Source of the DNA: Alphaproteobacteria bacterium
Lineage (GTDB): Bacteria > Pseudomonadota > Alphaproteobacteria > Reyranellales > Reyranellaceae
Length of the DNA: 64,000 nt
Direction: 5' to 3'
NCBI GenBank assembly: GCA_019635875.1
Contig: JAHBYP010000008.1
Location: 172,455-236,454, forward strand
In this document: positions 42,363 through 51,430 of the stretch, in pieces
Numbering within the stretch: the stretch's first letter is position 1
Layout: every line of letters starts with the position of its first letter
Translations under genes and position numbers: made by a program
Notes under the pieces: model-generated
Told to the model about the DNA's origin: nothing
The model's input: the letters and a program-made list of their open reading frames with translations, nothing else
Database searches by the model: none

Positions 42363-43130
42363 TTAGTCGAACGCGCTCCTGACGTAGTTCGTCACGCTCC
42401 AGCCGCCATCGACGGCCAGCACGTGGCCGTTGATGAACGAGGCCTCGTCGGACAGCAGGAAGGCGATGGCGCTGGCGATGTCCTCGGGCTGGCCCCAGCG
42501 CGGGAACGGCGTGGTCTCCAGCATCAGCTTGCGATAGCGCAGATCGCCGTGCAGGCGCTCGCGCGTCATGCCCGTCTCGATCAGGCCCGGCGCCACGGCG
42601 TTGACGCGGATGCCCTTCGGACCATAGTCGGCGGCCATCTGGTGGGTGAGGCCGACCACCGCCGCCTTGGCCGTCGAATAGGCCGCCGAGCCGGGATAGC
42701 CGATCAGGCCGAAGACCGAGGCGAGATGCACGATGGCGCCGCGTCCCGGCCGCATCACGCCGAGCGCCTGGCGCGAGAAGCGAAAGACGCTGCGCAGGTT
42801 GGTCTGCATGAAGCGGTCCCAGTCGGCGTCCTGGGTCTCGGCGACATTGGTCGAGCGGCCGATGCCGGCGTTGTTCACCAGCCAGTCCAGCCCGCCGAAG
42901 CCCTCGACCGCCGTGCGCACCGCATCGGCGGGCGCGGTCTCATCGGTGACGTCCTGCACCAGCGTGCGCAGGCGATCGCCCGCGGCCGCCATGCTCGCCG
43001 TCTCGGCCAGCCCCGACGCGTCGCGATCGGTGGCGACGACGCGCGCGCCATTGGCCAGCAGCTTGCGCGCCGTGGCGCGGCCGATGCCCGAGCCCGCACC
43101 GGTGACCAGCGCGACGCGATCCTGTGCCAT
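42363..43130 (-). CDS. SDR family oxidoreductase
   Basis: 255-aa classical short-chain dehydrogenase with TGAGSGIGRATA, NNAGIG, the Ser of HLASVFGL, YSTAKAA (Tyr, Lys) and the ending HVLAVDGGW. ATDRD after strand 2 gives Asp for NAD preference. ATG 43130 is preceded by a GGAGGAACGC site. It is divergent from the HpcH-type aldolase 119 bp away. Substrate not assignable. Confidence 0.9.
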   Translation of the reverse strand: MAQDRVALVTGAGSGIGRATARKLLANGARVVATDRDASGLAETASMAAAGDRLRTLVQDVTDETAPADAVRTAVEGFGGLDWLVNNAGIGRSTNVAETQDADWDRFMQTNLRSVFRFSRQALGVMRPGRGAIVHLASVFGLIGYPGSAAYSTAKAAVVGLTHQMAADYGPKGIRVNAVAPGLIETGMTRERLHGDLRYRKLMLETTPFPRWGQPEDIASAIAFLLSDEASFINGHVLAVDGGWSVTNYVRSAFD

Positions 43131-43249
43131 GCGTTCCTCCCTGCCGCTTGCGCGTGACCCTGCCATGCGGCGTGGCGGATGGCGATGAATTGAAGGCGGG
43201 CGGGCGGGCCTCTACGATCCGGCGCGCGACATCAAGGGGAGGAAGGACC

Positions 43250-44038
43250 ATGGCCGAGCTGCGCAACTCCGCGCGCGAGCGCATGAACAAGGGCGAGCCG
43301 GCGCTGGGCTGCGGCATCCGCCAGGCGCGCACCGTCGACATCGCGCCGGCGATGAAGACCGCCGGCTTCGACTGGCTGTTCATCGACTGCGAGCACAACT
43401 CGATGACGCTCGACATGGCGGTGCAGATCTCGGTCGCCGCCAACGGCTACGGCATTGCGCCGATCGTTCGCGTGCCGGAGTTCCAGCTCGACATGGCCAC
43501 GCGCGTGCTCGACGGCGGCGCCATGGGCATCGTCATGCCGCATGTCGACACGCCCGAGCAGGCAAGGGCGATCGCCGATCGCCTGCGCTATCCGCCGGTC
43601 GGCCACCGCTCTGTCGCCGGCGCCGCGCCGCAGATGGCTTTCGAGGCCCTGTCGCAGGCCGAAACCACGAAGATGGTCAATGACGCGATCCTGGTCACCG
43701 TCATGCTCGAGACACCGCAGGCGATCGCCAACGCCGAGGCCATCGCCGCCGTGCCCGGCATCGACGTGCTGATGATCGGCACCAGCGACCTGACCATGGA
43801 GAAGGGCATCCCCGGCCAGATCGACCACGCCGACGTCGTGAAGGCCTACGAGACGGTGATCGCCGCCTGCCGCAAGCACGGCAAGCAGCCCGGCATGGGC
43901 GGCGTCTACAATCCGCCGATCATGGAGCGCTACATCAGGATGGGCGTGCGCATGCTGCTGGCGGGCAACGACTTTGCCTTCCTGATGGAAGCGGCGCGCG
44001 CGCGCACCGGCTTCCTGCGCGGCATCAAGCTGCAGTGA
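43250..44038 (+). CDS. HpcH/HpaI-family aldolase
   Basis: 262 aa, class II pyruvate-type aldolase fold (HpcH, 2-dehydro-3-deoxyglucarate aldolase). Landmarks: DWLFIDCEHNSMTLDMA (metal and His region), GGAMGIVMPHVDTPEQA, MLETPQAIANAEAIAAVPG with the metal-binding Glu, and LMIGTSDLTMEKG. It would cleave a 4-hydroxy-2-oxo acid to pyruvate and an aldehyde. AAGGGGAGGAAGGA precedes ATG 43250. Confidence 0.88.
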   Translation: MAELRNSARERMNKGEPALGCGIRQARTVDIAPAMKTAGFDWLFIDCEHNSMTLDMAVQISVAANGYGIAPIVRVPEFQLDMATRVLDGGAMGIVMPHVDTPEQARAIADRLRYPPVGHRSVAGAAPQMAFEALSQAETTKMVNDAILVTVMLETPQAIANAEAIAAVPGIDVLMIGTSDLTMEKGIPGQIDHADVVKAYETVIAACRKHGKQPGMGGVYNPPIMERYIRMGVRMLLAGNDFAFLMEAARARTGFLRGIKLQ

Positions 44039-44198
44039 CGGGAGCCGCTGCACCGGATCTGCACGACCGCTCCGGAACGTGGCGGTTTTCCGGCCGCTGC
44101 CGCGGGCGCGCACGCATGACTCGTGCGACGCTTCGGCCGTTGTCGGACTGAGTCGCCGCGACTACAAGGGCAGACCTTCTCCGCACCGGTGTGCCAAC

Positions 44199-45038
44199 GT
44201 GCGTAGCCTGATCTTCATCCTCTCGCTCCTGCTGATCGCCCTGCCCGCCCACGCGCAGCAGGCGGCGTCGCCGCCGCCGCTGGTCATCCCGCTTGTCGAG
44301 CCGTCGCCGCCGCCGACCACGGCCGACTTCGCGACACCGCCGCCGGGCAGTGCCTGGCCGCCCCACGCGAGCGCCGCCGCCGGCCCGCCGCCGGCCAAGG
44401 TGACCGTGGCCGTGATGGGCGACTCGCTGGGCGACGGCATGTGGGGCGGCCTCTACCGCCTGATGGTGCGCGACAAGCGCTACGTCTTCCTTCGCGGCGC
44501 CAAGAACTCGGTCGGCTTTACCGGCAGCGACCTCACCGACATGGTCGACGCGGCGCTGGCCAACGGCCCGGTCGACGCCGTGGTCATGATGATCGGCGCC
44601 AACGACCGCCGCTCCTTCTTCGTCGGCACCCAGTCGAGGGCCCTGTTCCGCAGCAAGGTGTGGCAGGAGCTCTATGCCGGACGCATCGCCGGCTTCATGG
44701 ACAAGCTGCAGCGGCACAAGCTGCCGACGATCTGGATCCTGCTGCCGGTGATGCGCGCCGACGACGCCAGCGCCGATGCGCGGCTGATCAACGACATCGT
44801 CGCCAACGCCGCCCGGACCCGACCCTACGTCAAGCTGCTGCCGACCTGGCCGATCACCGCCGACGAGCACGGCGCCTACCAGGCGCATTTCAAGGACCTC
44901 AAGGGCGTCACTCGCCTGATGCGCGCCAATGACGGCGTGCACTTCACCGATCCGGCCTACGAGTTGATCGGCAGCTCGGTGCTCAAGCTCTTGCGCGAGA
45001 ACGTGCCGCCGTTCAAGATTCTGCCGGCCAAAAGCTAG
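44199..45038 (+). CDS. Exported SGNH-hydrolase-fold protein (DUF459-like)
   Basis: 279 aa from GTG 44199. Residues 1-20 are a signal peptide ending at AHAQ, then a Pro-rich linker to about residue 66. The SGNH fold follows: GDSLGDG (Ser76), GANDRR (Asn135) and DGVHFTDPAY (Asp245, His248), a complete catalytic set. DUF459-type proteins are found with MBOAT acyltransferases and probably transfer or remove acyl groups on periplasmic glycans. It is the first gene of a four-gene module; gaps to the next genes are 63, 78 and 12 bp. Confidence 0.83.
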   Translation: MRSLIFILSLLLIALPAHAQQAASPPPLVIPLVEPSPPPTTADFATPPPGSAWPPHASAAAGPPPAKVTVAVMGDSLGDGMWGGLYRLMVRDKRYVFLRGAKNSVGFTGSDLTDMVDAALANGPVDAVVMMIGANDRRSFFVGTQSRALFRSKVWQELYAGRIAGFMDKLQRHKLPTIWILLPVMRADDASADARLINDIVANAARTRPYVKLLPTWPITADEHGAYQAHFKDLKGVTRLMRANDGVHFTDPAYELIGSSVLKLLRENVPPFKILPAKS

Positions 45039-45101
45039 AGCCGCCCGTTCCCGAGAAGACGGCGGCCGTCTCCCCCCTCACCTGGACGGACCCCGCCGCC
45101 C

Positions 45102-46442
45102 ATGACGCAGCGCCCGATCTCCGCGACGGCCTTCGCGCCGCGCCGCCTGCCGCTGTTCGCCGGCATCCTCGCCTTGGGCCTCGTGCTCGCCTGCTCGCCC
45201 GACAGTGGCGAGAGCGGAGCGGGCGGCGCCGCGGCGGCGGCACCTGCGGCCCAGCTCACCGGTCTGCATCGCCAGCTCAACGAGCTGCAGAGCGGCCGCC
45301 GTGGACGGGTCAACATCGTGCAGATCGGCGACAGCCACACCGCCAACGACCATTTCAGCGGCCGCCTGCGCGAGCTGTTCCAGCGCCAGTTCGGCGACGC
45401 CGGGCGCGGGCTGATGCCGCCGGGCTATCCCTTCCCCTATTGGCGGCCATACCAGGTGAAGGTGCAGCAATCCGGCGCCTGGCAGGTGATCAGCAGCAAT
45501 CGCGCCGGCGCCGAGGGTACCTTCGGCCTCTCGGGCTTCGTCACCCGCGGCAGCAAGTCGACCGACTCGATGTCGCTGGTCGCCGACAACGCCAACGCCG
45601 CCGACGGCGGCTCCTTCGACTCGGCCGAGATCCACTATTTCAAGCGGCCCGGCGGCGGCGCCATCCAGGTCTATATCGACGGCCGCTTCCATTCCGAGAT
45701 CAACACCTCGGGCGGCGCCTACCTGCTCGACCGCGCCACGATCAGCGCCCCCGGCGCGCGCTCGCTGGAGCTGCGGCCGCGCGGCAACGGTCCGGTCGAC
45801 ATCGCTGACTGGGCGGTCTATCGCCGCCAGCGCGGTGTCACGCTCGCCGCGCTGGGCTTCGGCGGCGCGCAGATCGGCATCCTCGGCCGCTGGAACTGGC
45901 GCCTCGCCGCGTACGAGCTCAAGCATCTCGATCCCGGCCTGGTGATCCTGGCCTTCGGCACCAACGAGGGCTTCGCCGCGCGCGAGCGCCTGGGCGACTA
46001 CGCCGGCGAGTTCGGCTCCTATGTCGATCTCGTCCGCCAGGCCGTGCCCCGCGCCTCGGTGGTGATCGTCGGCCCGCCCGACGCCAACCGCTTCCCATCC
46101 TATTGCGGGCGCCGCGGCGGCGCCGGCGCGAGCTGCGCGCCGCTGCGCGGGGCGGAGATCGCCAACTACACCGCCATGCTCAACGGGCGCGACCGCAAGC
46201 TCTGCCGCTGGCACGCGCCGGCCGCCATCGGCTACGTGCGCGAGGCGCAGCGCCAGGCGGCGCGCGCGCGCAACCTCTACTTCTTCGACTGGTCGCGCGT
46301 GCAGGGCGGCGAATGCGGCGCCGACCGCTTCGCGCGCGATGGGCTGGGCCACACCGACCACGTCCACATGCGCGAGCCCGGCTACCACCTCACCGCCGAC
46401 CGGCTGTTCACCGAACTGATGGCCGGCTACCGCCGACGCTGA
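45102..46442 (+). CDS. SGNH-fold lipoprotein, probable O-acyltransferase/esterase
   Basis: 446 aa. The N terminus has a signal with lipobox LVLAC (Cys31), so the mature protein is lipid-anchored. After an Ala-rich linker comes a two-part SGNH domain: VQIGDSHTANDHFSG (Ser78), an inserted beta-rich segment (about residues 130-240) like a carbohydrate-binding module, then FGTNEGFAAR and the distal GHTDHVHMREPGYHL with Asp and His. The layout resembles periplasmic acetyl-transfer partners of MBOAT proteins. It is followed by the MBOAT gene. Confidence 0.8.
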   Translation: MTQRPISATAFAPRRLPLFAGILALGLVLACSPDSGESGAGGAAAAAPAAQLTGLHRQLNELQSGRRGRVNIVQIGDSHTANDHFSGRLRELFQRQFGDAGRGLMPPGYPFPYWRPYQVKVQQSGAWQVISSNRAGAEGTFGLSGFVTRGSKSTDSMSLVADNANAADGGSFDSAEIHYFKRPGGGAIQVYIDGRFHSEINTSGGAYLLDRATISAPGARSLELRPRGNGPVDIADWAVYRRQRGVTLAALGFGGAQIGILGRWNWRLAAYELKHLDPGLVILAFGTNEGFAARERLGDYAGEFGSYVDLVRQAVPRASVVIVGPPDANRFPSYCGRRGGAGASCAPLRGAEIANYTAMLNGRDRKLCRWHAPAAIGYVREAQRQAARARNLYFFDWSRVQGGECGADRFARDGLGHTDHVHMREPGYHLTADRLFTELMAGYRRR

Positions 46443-46457
46443 GATGAACCCGCTCCC

Positions 46458-46510
46458 GGGAGCGCCGGCGCTCCCAGCAAGACGGGGCCTTCGCTTCGCC
46501 CAGGACGACA
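46458..46510. repeat. Palindrome plus a second dispersed-repeat motif
   Basis: An 18-nt perfect palindrome (46458-46475) shares its GCGCCGGCG core with the hairpin at 3452. It is followed by a segment around 46485-46510 with the core CTTCGCTTCGCCCAGGACGA, similar in style to other dispersed repeats of this genome but present once here. The unit fills the gap before the MBOAT gene. Confidence 0.5.
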
Positions 46511-46520
46511 GCGTCACGCG

Positions 46521-47939
46521 ATGATCTTCCCGACGCTCAACTTCCTGCTGTTCTTCCTGGTGGTCTGCCTGATCGCCTGGGGGCTGGCGATCAGCCGTTC
46601 GCACGCGCTGCACAAGCTCTCGATCATCGCCGCGAGCTATTTCTTCTACGCCTTCTGGAACTGGAAGCTGGCCTTCCTGCTGTTCTCCAGCGTGCTGCTG
46701 AACTTCATCGCCGGGCGGCTGATCGACCGCACACGCGGCACGGCGTGGTGCAAGCGCGTGGTCGGCGTCGCGGTGATCCTCAACCTCTCGCTGCTGGGCT
46801 TCTTCAAGTACTACGGCTGGTTCCTCGAATCGCTCGATGCGCTGCTGCGCTCGCTGGGCATGGAGCGCGAGCTGCCCTTCCTGGAGATCGTGCTGCCGGT
46901 GGGCATCTCGTTCTACACCTTCCAGGGCATCTCCTACATCGTCGACCTCTATCGCCGCGATCTCGACCGCTCGCGGCCGCTGATCGACGTGATGTTCTTC
47001 ATCTCGTTCTTCCCGCACCTGGTGGCCGGCCCGATCGTGCGCGCAGCCGCCTTCCTGCCGCAGCTCGAGACGCCGCCCAACCCCAACCGCGTCTTCGTCG
47101 GGCTCGGCCTGATCCTGATCATGTGGGGCGTGTTCAAGAAGGCGATCATCGCCAATTACCTGGCCGTCGGCCTGGTCGACAAGGCGTTCTTCGATCCCAC
47201 CGCCTTCGGCGCCATCGACCTCCTGTTCGCGGTCTATGCCTACGCGGTGCAGATCTATTGCGACTTCAGCGCCTACAGCGACATCGCCATCGGCGTCGCC
47301 GCCCTGCTCGGCTACCGCTTCCAGCGCAACTTCAACCAGCCCTACCGCGCCGAGACCCTGGCCGATTTCTGGCGCCGCTGGCACATGTCGCTGTCGAGCT
47401 GGCTGCGCGACTATCTCTACATCCCGCTGGGCGGCAATCGCGGCGGCGAGCTCAGGACCTACCGCAACCTGCTGCTGACCATGGTGCTGGGCGGCATCTG
47501 GCACGGCGCGGCCTGGAAGTTCGTGATCTGGGGCGCCTTGCATGGCGGCTTCCTCGCCATCGAGCGCGCCATCGGCTTCGGCCGCGACAGCGCGCACTGG
47601 CCGACATGGCGCCGCGCGCTGGCCGTGCTGCTGATATTCCACTTCGTCTGCTTCTGCTGGATCTTTTTCCGCGCCGAGAATCTGGCGCGGGTCTGGGAGA
47701 TGCTAGCCGGCCTGGGCGACTGGTCGCAGCCCTCGACCCTGCTGACGCCGTTCCTGCTGGCGTTGATCGTCTTCGGCCTGCAGATCCAGTTCACGCCGCC
47801 CGACACGTTGCAGCAGATGGATCGCGCCTACCACAGCCTGCCCGTCTGGGCGGTGGGCGTGCTGATCGGCGCCGTCCTGCTGGTGATCGAGGCGATCGGC
47901 GGCGATGGCGCAGCGCCTTTCATCTACTTCCAGTTCTGA
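46521..47939 (+). CDS. MBOAT-family O-acyltransferase (AlgI/DltB-like)
   Basis: 472-aa membrane protein with about 11 helices. Strong landmarks: KYYGWFLESLD, LPVGISFYTFQGISYIVDLY, SFFPHLVAGPIVRA, FCDFSAYSDIAIG-like CDFSAYSDIAIGVAALLGY, the SLSSWLRDYLYIPLGGN loop and GGIWHGAAWK with catalytic His328. It passes acyl groups across the inner membrane to periplasmic SGNH partners, as AlgI does for alginate and DltB for teichoic acid. Here no alginate or teichoic genes are adjacent, so the acceptor is unknown. Confidence 0.93.
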   Translation: MIFPTLNFLLFFLVVCLIAWGLAISRSHALHKLSIIAASYFFYAFWNWKLAFLLFSSVLLNFIAGRLIDRTRGTAWCKRVVGVAVILNLSLLGFFKYYGWFLESLDALLRSLGMERELPFLEIVLPVGISFYTFQGISYIVDLYRRDLDRSRPLIDVMFFISFFPHLVAGPIVRAAAFLPQLETPPNPNRVFVGLGLILIMWGVFKKAIIANYLAVGLVDKAFFDPTAFGAIDLLFAVYAYAVQIYCDFSAYSDIAIGVAALLGYRFQRNFNQPYRAETLADFWRRWHMSLSSWLRDYLYIPLGGNRGGELRTYRNLLLTMVLGGIWHGAAWKFVIWGALHGGFLAIERAIGFGRDSAHWPTWRRALAVLLIFHFVCFCWIFFRAENLARVWEMLAGLGDWSQPSTLLTPFLLALIVFGLQIQFTPPDTLQQMDRAYHSLPVWAVGVLIGAVLLVIEAIGGDGAAPFIYFQF

Positions 47940-47951
47940 GGGAGAACGGCG

Positions 47952-48236
47952 ATGAGCACGACCGACGACCTCGCACCCGGCACGATCGAGCTGGAGGCCG
48001 GCATGCGGCCGCAGCGGCTGCGCGTGCTGCCGCCGATCATCGTCATCGCACTCGCCATCCTGCTGGTGTTCAACAGCCAGGGCCTGTCGAAGTGGTCGCG
48101 CGACCTGCCGCCCTCGACCTTCAACCTGCATGTCGCCGATGCCGCCGGGTGGTGGCACGAGAAAATGGTGAAGCTCGGGCCGGCCAAGGCCTTCGAGGCG
48201 CTGCGCGACGCCATCGGCGTCGAGCTGGTTCCCTGA
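47952..48236 (+). CDS. Small single-helix membrane protein of the acylation module
   Basis: 94 aa. A cytoplasmic acidic N terminus (about 25 residues) is followed by one helix (VLPPIIVIALAILLVF, residues 25-42) and a periplasmic tail with SRDLPPSTFNLHVADAAG. A GGGAGAA site precedes ATG 47952, and it starts 12 bp after the MBOAT stop, so co-translation is likely. Its position suggests a small partner linking MBOAT and SGNH proteins, comparable in place to DltX or AlgF/J helpers, though no sequence match is claimed. Confidence 0.65.
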   Translation: MSTTDDLAPGTIELEAGMRPQRLRVLPPIIVIALAILLVFNSQGLSKWSRDLPPSTFNLHVADAAGWWHEKMVKLGPAKAFEALRDAIGVELVP

Positions 48237-48283
48237 ATATTTCATTCATCCCGCCGCAAGGCGCAGGGCGCTAAGCTGCGCCC

Positions 48284-49009
48284 ATGGACTTCGCGAAATT
48301 CGACCAGCGCCACTATCCGACCCTCCCGGTGCGCGAGGGCTACGGTGAATGGGCGCGCACATACGAGGACACGGTCCTCGACCTGATGGATCTGCGCTTG
48401 CTGGCGCGGCTGCAAACAGTCGACTGGCGGCACGTGAAGCATGCCGTCGACCTCGCGTGCGGCACCGGCCGCATCGGTGTCTGGCTGCGCCGGTCAGGCG
48501 TTGCCCGTTTGCACGGCGTGGATTTCACCGAGGCGATGCTCGACGGTGCGCGCGGCAAGGGCGTCTATGACCGGCTCGCCCTGGCGGACATCGCCGCTAC
48601 CGGACTCGATGGCGGCGTCTACGATCTCGCGACAATGGTGCTTGCCGACGAGCACCTGGCCGATCTGCGGCCCACCTATCGCGAGGCCGTGCGACTGCTT
48701 GCAGCCGGTGGACGCTTCGTCCTGGTGGGCTATCACCCGTTCTTCCTGGTGCAGGGCATCCCGACGCATTTCGATCGCGCCTCGGGCGACTCGGTCGCGA
48801 TCGAGAGTCATGTCCATCTCACCAGCGAGCACATCGGCGCCGGGCTCGGCGCCGGCCTGCGCCTGGTCGAGATGATCGAGGGCGTGGTCGACGAGGACTG
48901 GGTCGCGGCCAAGCCCAAATGGCAGAGGCATCTGCATCGCCCGATCAGCTTCGCATTGGTCTGGGCGAAGGATCAGGCGGCGGCTTCGGTCTCGACCAGC
49001 CGCGCATAG
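48284..49009 (+). CDS. Class I SAM-dependent methyltransferase
   Basis: 241 aa with AVDLACGTGRIGVWL (motif I near residue 50), HGVDFTEAMLDGAR, and YDLATMVLADEHLADL. The pattern is that of UbiE/Methyltransf_11-type small-molecule enzymes. It is 48 bp after the acylation module but reads as separate. Its 3' end overlaps the convergent XRE gene by 37 bp. Confidence 0.82.
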   Translation: MDFAKFDQRHYPTLPVREGYGEWARTYEDTVLDLMDLRLLARLQTVDWRHVKHAVDLACGTGRIGVWLRRSGVARLHGVDFTEAMLDGARGKGVYDRLALADIAATGLDGGVYDLATMVLADEHLADLRPTYREAVRLLAAGGRFVLVGYHPFFLVQGIPTHFDRASGDSVAIESHVHLTSEHIGAGLGAGLRLVEMIEGVVDEDWVAAKPKWQRHLHRPISFALVWAKDQAAASVSTSRA

Positions 49010-49545
49010 CCGCCGTCGGACAGGCGCAGGCGCGTCCAACGGCAGCGACCACGGCGGATCGGCACCTCGCGCGATGTATTGGCGCCGGTCAGCACCTCGA
49101 CCTCGGGCGGCGCCTCGCCGTACCAGCCCAGTTCCGCCAGCATTGTCTCGGCGCGGGCGATCGCCTCGGTGTGGAAGCGCCACATCGAGGTGCCTGCAAG
49201 CTCGCTGGCGGACAGCTTCCAGCGTCGCTCGCGCGACGGTGAGGCGGCCAGCAGGCGGTGCGTAAGATCGCAGATAAGGTGCGCCTCGCGCGACGATCCG
49301 CGCACCAGCCGCCCCAGCGCATGGTCGGCCGCGCCATCGAGTCGCGCCGCCATCAGCGCACGCAACGCTTCGCGCTCGGGCGGCGTTGGAGTCTGGTGGC
49401 CGGACTCCCAGCGCGACACGGTGGCCTGCGACACGCCGAGCAGCTCGGCCGCGTGGCCCTGCTTCATGCGGCGCAGCGCGCGCCAGACGCGCAACGAGCG
49501 CCCGAAGTCGCCCGCCTCGCGGGCGGCGCAGTCGGTTCTGTCCAT
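48973..49545 (-). CDS. XRE-type helix-turn-helix regulator
   Basis: 190 aa. The helix-turn-helix is MKQGHAAELLGVSQATVSRWE followed by SGHQTPTPPEREALRAL (about residues 26-62). The C-terminal 120 residues form an unrecognised ligand domain with LICDLTHRLLAASPS and MWRFHTEAIARAETMLAE. ATG 49545 follows an AAAGGGA site. It is divergent from the class V aminotransferase, a likely target. Confidence 0.82.
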   Translation of the reverse strand: MDRTDCAAREAGDFGRSLRVWRALRRMKQGHAAELLGVSQATVSRWESGHQTPTPPEREALRALMAARLDGAADHALGRLVRGSSREAHLICDLTHRLLAASPSRERRWKLSASELAGTSMWRFHTEAIARAETMLAELGWYGEAPPEVEVLTGANTSREVPIRRGRCRWTRLRLSDGGYARLVETEAAA

Positions 49546-49652
49546 GGCGATGTCCCTTTCGCCGGCACCATAGCCGCCGCACAGCGCCTTGCAACCCGGC
49601 CCGCGCCTCCCGAAAATGGGGGCGGGGGCAGAGCAGACCTCCCGGAGGATCC

Positions 49653-50828
49653 ATGCCACCGGCCGACACGCCAGCGTTCGGATCGCAGGAGATGGCCGTT
49701 CTGTTCGGCCTCGACCCCGACATCGCCTATCTCAACCACGGCGGCTTCGGCGTCACGCCGGCGCCGGTGCGGGTGACCCAGGACGTCTGGCGCCGCCAGA
49801 TCGAGGCCAATCCGACGGCGTTCTTCGATCGCGCCCACTTCACGCCGCTGGTGCGCGCCGCGGCCAACCGGGTCGCGGATTGGCTCGGTGGCAGCGGCGA
49901 GGGCTGGGTGTTCGTCGGCAACGCCACCGCGGGATTGAACAGCGTGCTGCGCTCGATCGGCCTGAAGGCCGGCGACGAGGTCGTGGTCACCGACCACGGC
50001 TACAACGCCGTGCTGCAGGCCGCGCTCTACGAGTCCTCGGCGCCCGGCGCGAAGGTCGTGATCGTGCGGCTGCCGTGGCCCGACTACAGCCACGACGGCG
50101 CGGTCGAAGCCATCGGGCGCGCGATCACGCCGCGCACCAAGCTGGTGATTGTCGACCACATCACCTCGCCCACGGCGCTGATCCTGCCCGTGGCGCGCAT
50201 TGCCGAGCTGTGCCGCGCCAGGGACGTGACGCTGGCCATCGACGGCGCGCATGCGCCCGGCCATCTGCGCGACATCGACGTGCCGGCGCTGGGCGCCGAC
50301 ATCTATGTCGGCAACCTGCACAAATGGGCCTTCGTGCCGCGCGGCTGCGGCGTGCTGTGGGCCGCGCCGGCGTGGCGCGAGCGGCTGCACCCGACGGTGA
50401 TCAGCCACGGCTACGGCCAGGGCTACACCGCCGAGTTCGACTGGCAGGGCACGCTCGATCCGACGCCGATCCTGTGCGTCGAGGCCGCTTTCGACTTCGC
50501 CGAGCAGATCGGCCGCGCGCGGCTGGTGGCGTGGAACTACGGCCTGATCGAGCACGCCGTGCCCGCGCTGTGCGCCGCGCTCGAGGTCAACGAGGCGACG
50601 CCGGCCGAAGCGCGCGCGATGATGGCGACCATCGCGCTGCCCTCGCGCGTATCAGGCACGCGCGACAACACGCTGACGCTCAGGCGCAAGCTGCGCGAGG
50701 AGCACGGGCTGGAGGCGCAGATCGTGCCCTTCCAGGACCGCGCCTGGACCCGCATCGCCGCGGCGCCGTATCTGTCGGCGGACGATTTCGCACGACTGGG
50801 CGTGGCGTTGCGCGAGGTGCTGGCGTAG
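49653..50828 (+). CDS. Class V aminotransferase (isopenicillin-N-epimerase-like)
   Basis: 391-aa PLP enzyme. Features: YLNHGGFGVTPAPVR, FVGNATAGLNSVLRSIGL, VTDHGYNAVLQAALYE, the cofactor Asp/His in LAIDGAHAPG and the Schiff-base Lys in YVGNLHKWAFVP. Such proteins act as epimerases, desulfurases or lyases on amino acids; the lack of an active-site Cys loop argues against cysteine desulfurase. A CGGAGG site precedes ATG 49653. It is divergent from the XRE regulator. Confidence 0.88.
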   Translation: MPPADTPAFGSQEMAVLFGLDPDIAYLNHGGFGVTPAPVRVTQDVWRRQIEANPTAFFDRAHFTPLVRAAANRVADWLGGSGEGWVFVGNATAGLNSVLRSIGLKAGDEVVVTDHGYNAVLQAALYESSAPGAKVVIVRLPWPDYSHDGAVEAIGRAITPRTKLVIVDHITSPTALILPVARIAELCRARDVTLAIDGAHAPGHLRDIDVPALGADIYVGNLHKWAFVPRGCGVLWAAPAWRERLHPTVISHGYGQGYTAEFDWQGTLDPTPILCVEAAFDFAEQIGRARLVAWNYGLIEHAVPALCAALEVNEATPAEARAMMATIALPSRVSGTRDNTLTLRRKLREEHGLEAQIVPFQDRAWTRIAAAPYLSADDFARLGVALREVLA

Positions 50829-50881
50829 GCGACCCCCCTTGCCGGCTTGACGCGCTGCGCACCGTCTGCGAAGGGACGGCG

Positions 50882-51361
50882 ATGCGAGCGACGTTCGCCG
50901 CGACAGCGGCACGCCACGGCAACCTCCCGGCCACAGAGGGCTGGAAGCGTACGGCTCTGCTGTCCTGCGCCGCACTGCTCCTCTTCGTCGCCGGCGCGGT
51001 CTCGCATGCGCTCGCACCGCGTTCGCTGGCCGCGGGCCACCTGAGTGGTGCGATCGTCGATGGCTTCCTGCCGTCGGATCACGGCATACGGCCAGGTCAG
51101 GCGGCCCCCAGGATCACGGCCGACAGGCGTCAGCTCGAACCCGGTTTCGATCGCGCCCCGCCGCCCGAGATCCTTACACCTGTCGTTCCGGTCATCACGC
51201 CGACGCCGGATAGTGCTTGTGGCGATTGGACCGACAGGCCCTGTCTGCCCCGGCATTCCCGGCGCCTCGCCCACCGCCCGCGCGGACCACCGACGATGGA
51301 TCGGCTTCCGACCCATCATCGTGGAACGACGCTGATCGTCCGCGCGGAGGTCCATCACTGA
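50882..51361 (+). CDS. Hypothetical protein with one membrane segment
   Basis: 159 aa, not recognised. A GAAGGGA site precedes ATG 50882. Residues 24-45 are hydrophobic (TALLSCAALLLFVAGAVSHAL), giving a signal-anchor or uncleaved signal. The rest is Pro/Arg-rich and low complexity (APPPEILTPVVPVITPTPDS), with a C terminus very rich in Arg and His, and resembles read-through rather than a folded domain. Codon use upstream of residue 110 looks coding. It may be a real but short secreted protein with a shifted end. Confidence 0.4.
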   Translation: MRATFAATAARHGNLPATEGWKRTALLSCAALLLFVAGAVSHALAPRSLAAGHLSGAIVDGFLPSDHGIRPGQAAPRITADRRQLEPGFDRAPPPEILTPVVPVITPTPDSACGDWTDRPCLPRHSRRLAHRPRGPPTMDRLPTHHRGTTLIVRAEVHH

Positions 51362-51430
51362 AGATGGGCTGACCTGAGCGGAGGGAGCTGCGCGTTCCGC
51401 GCACGCCCACTTCACTCAGGATATCCCATC

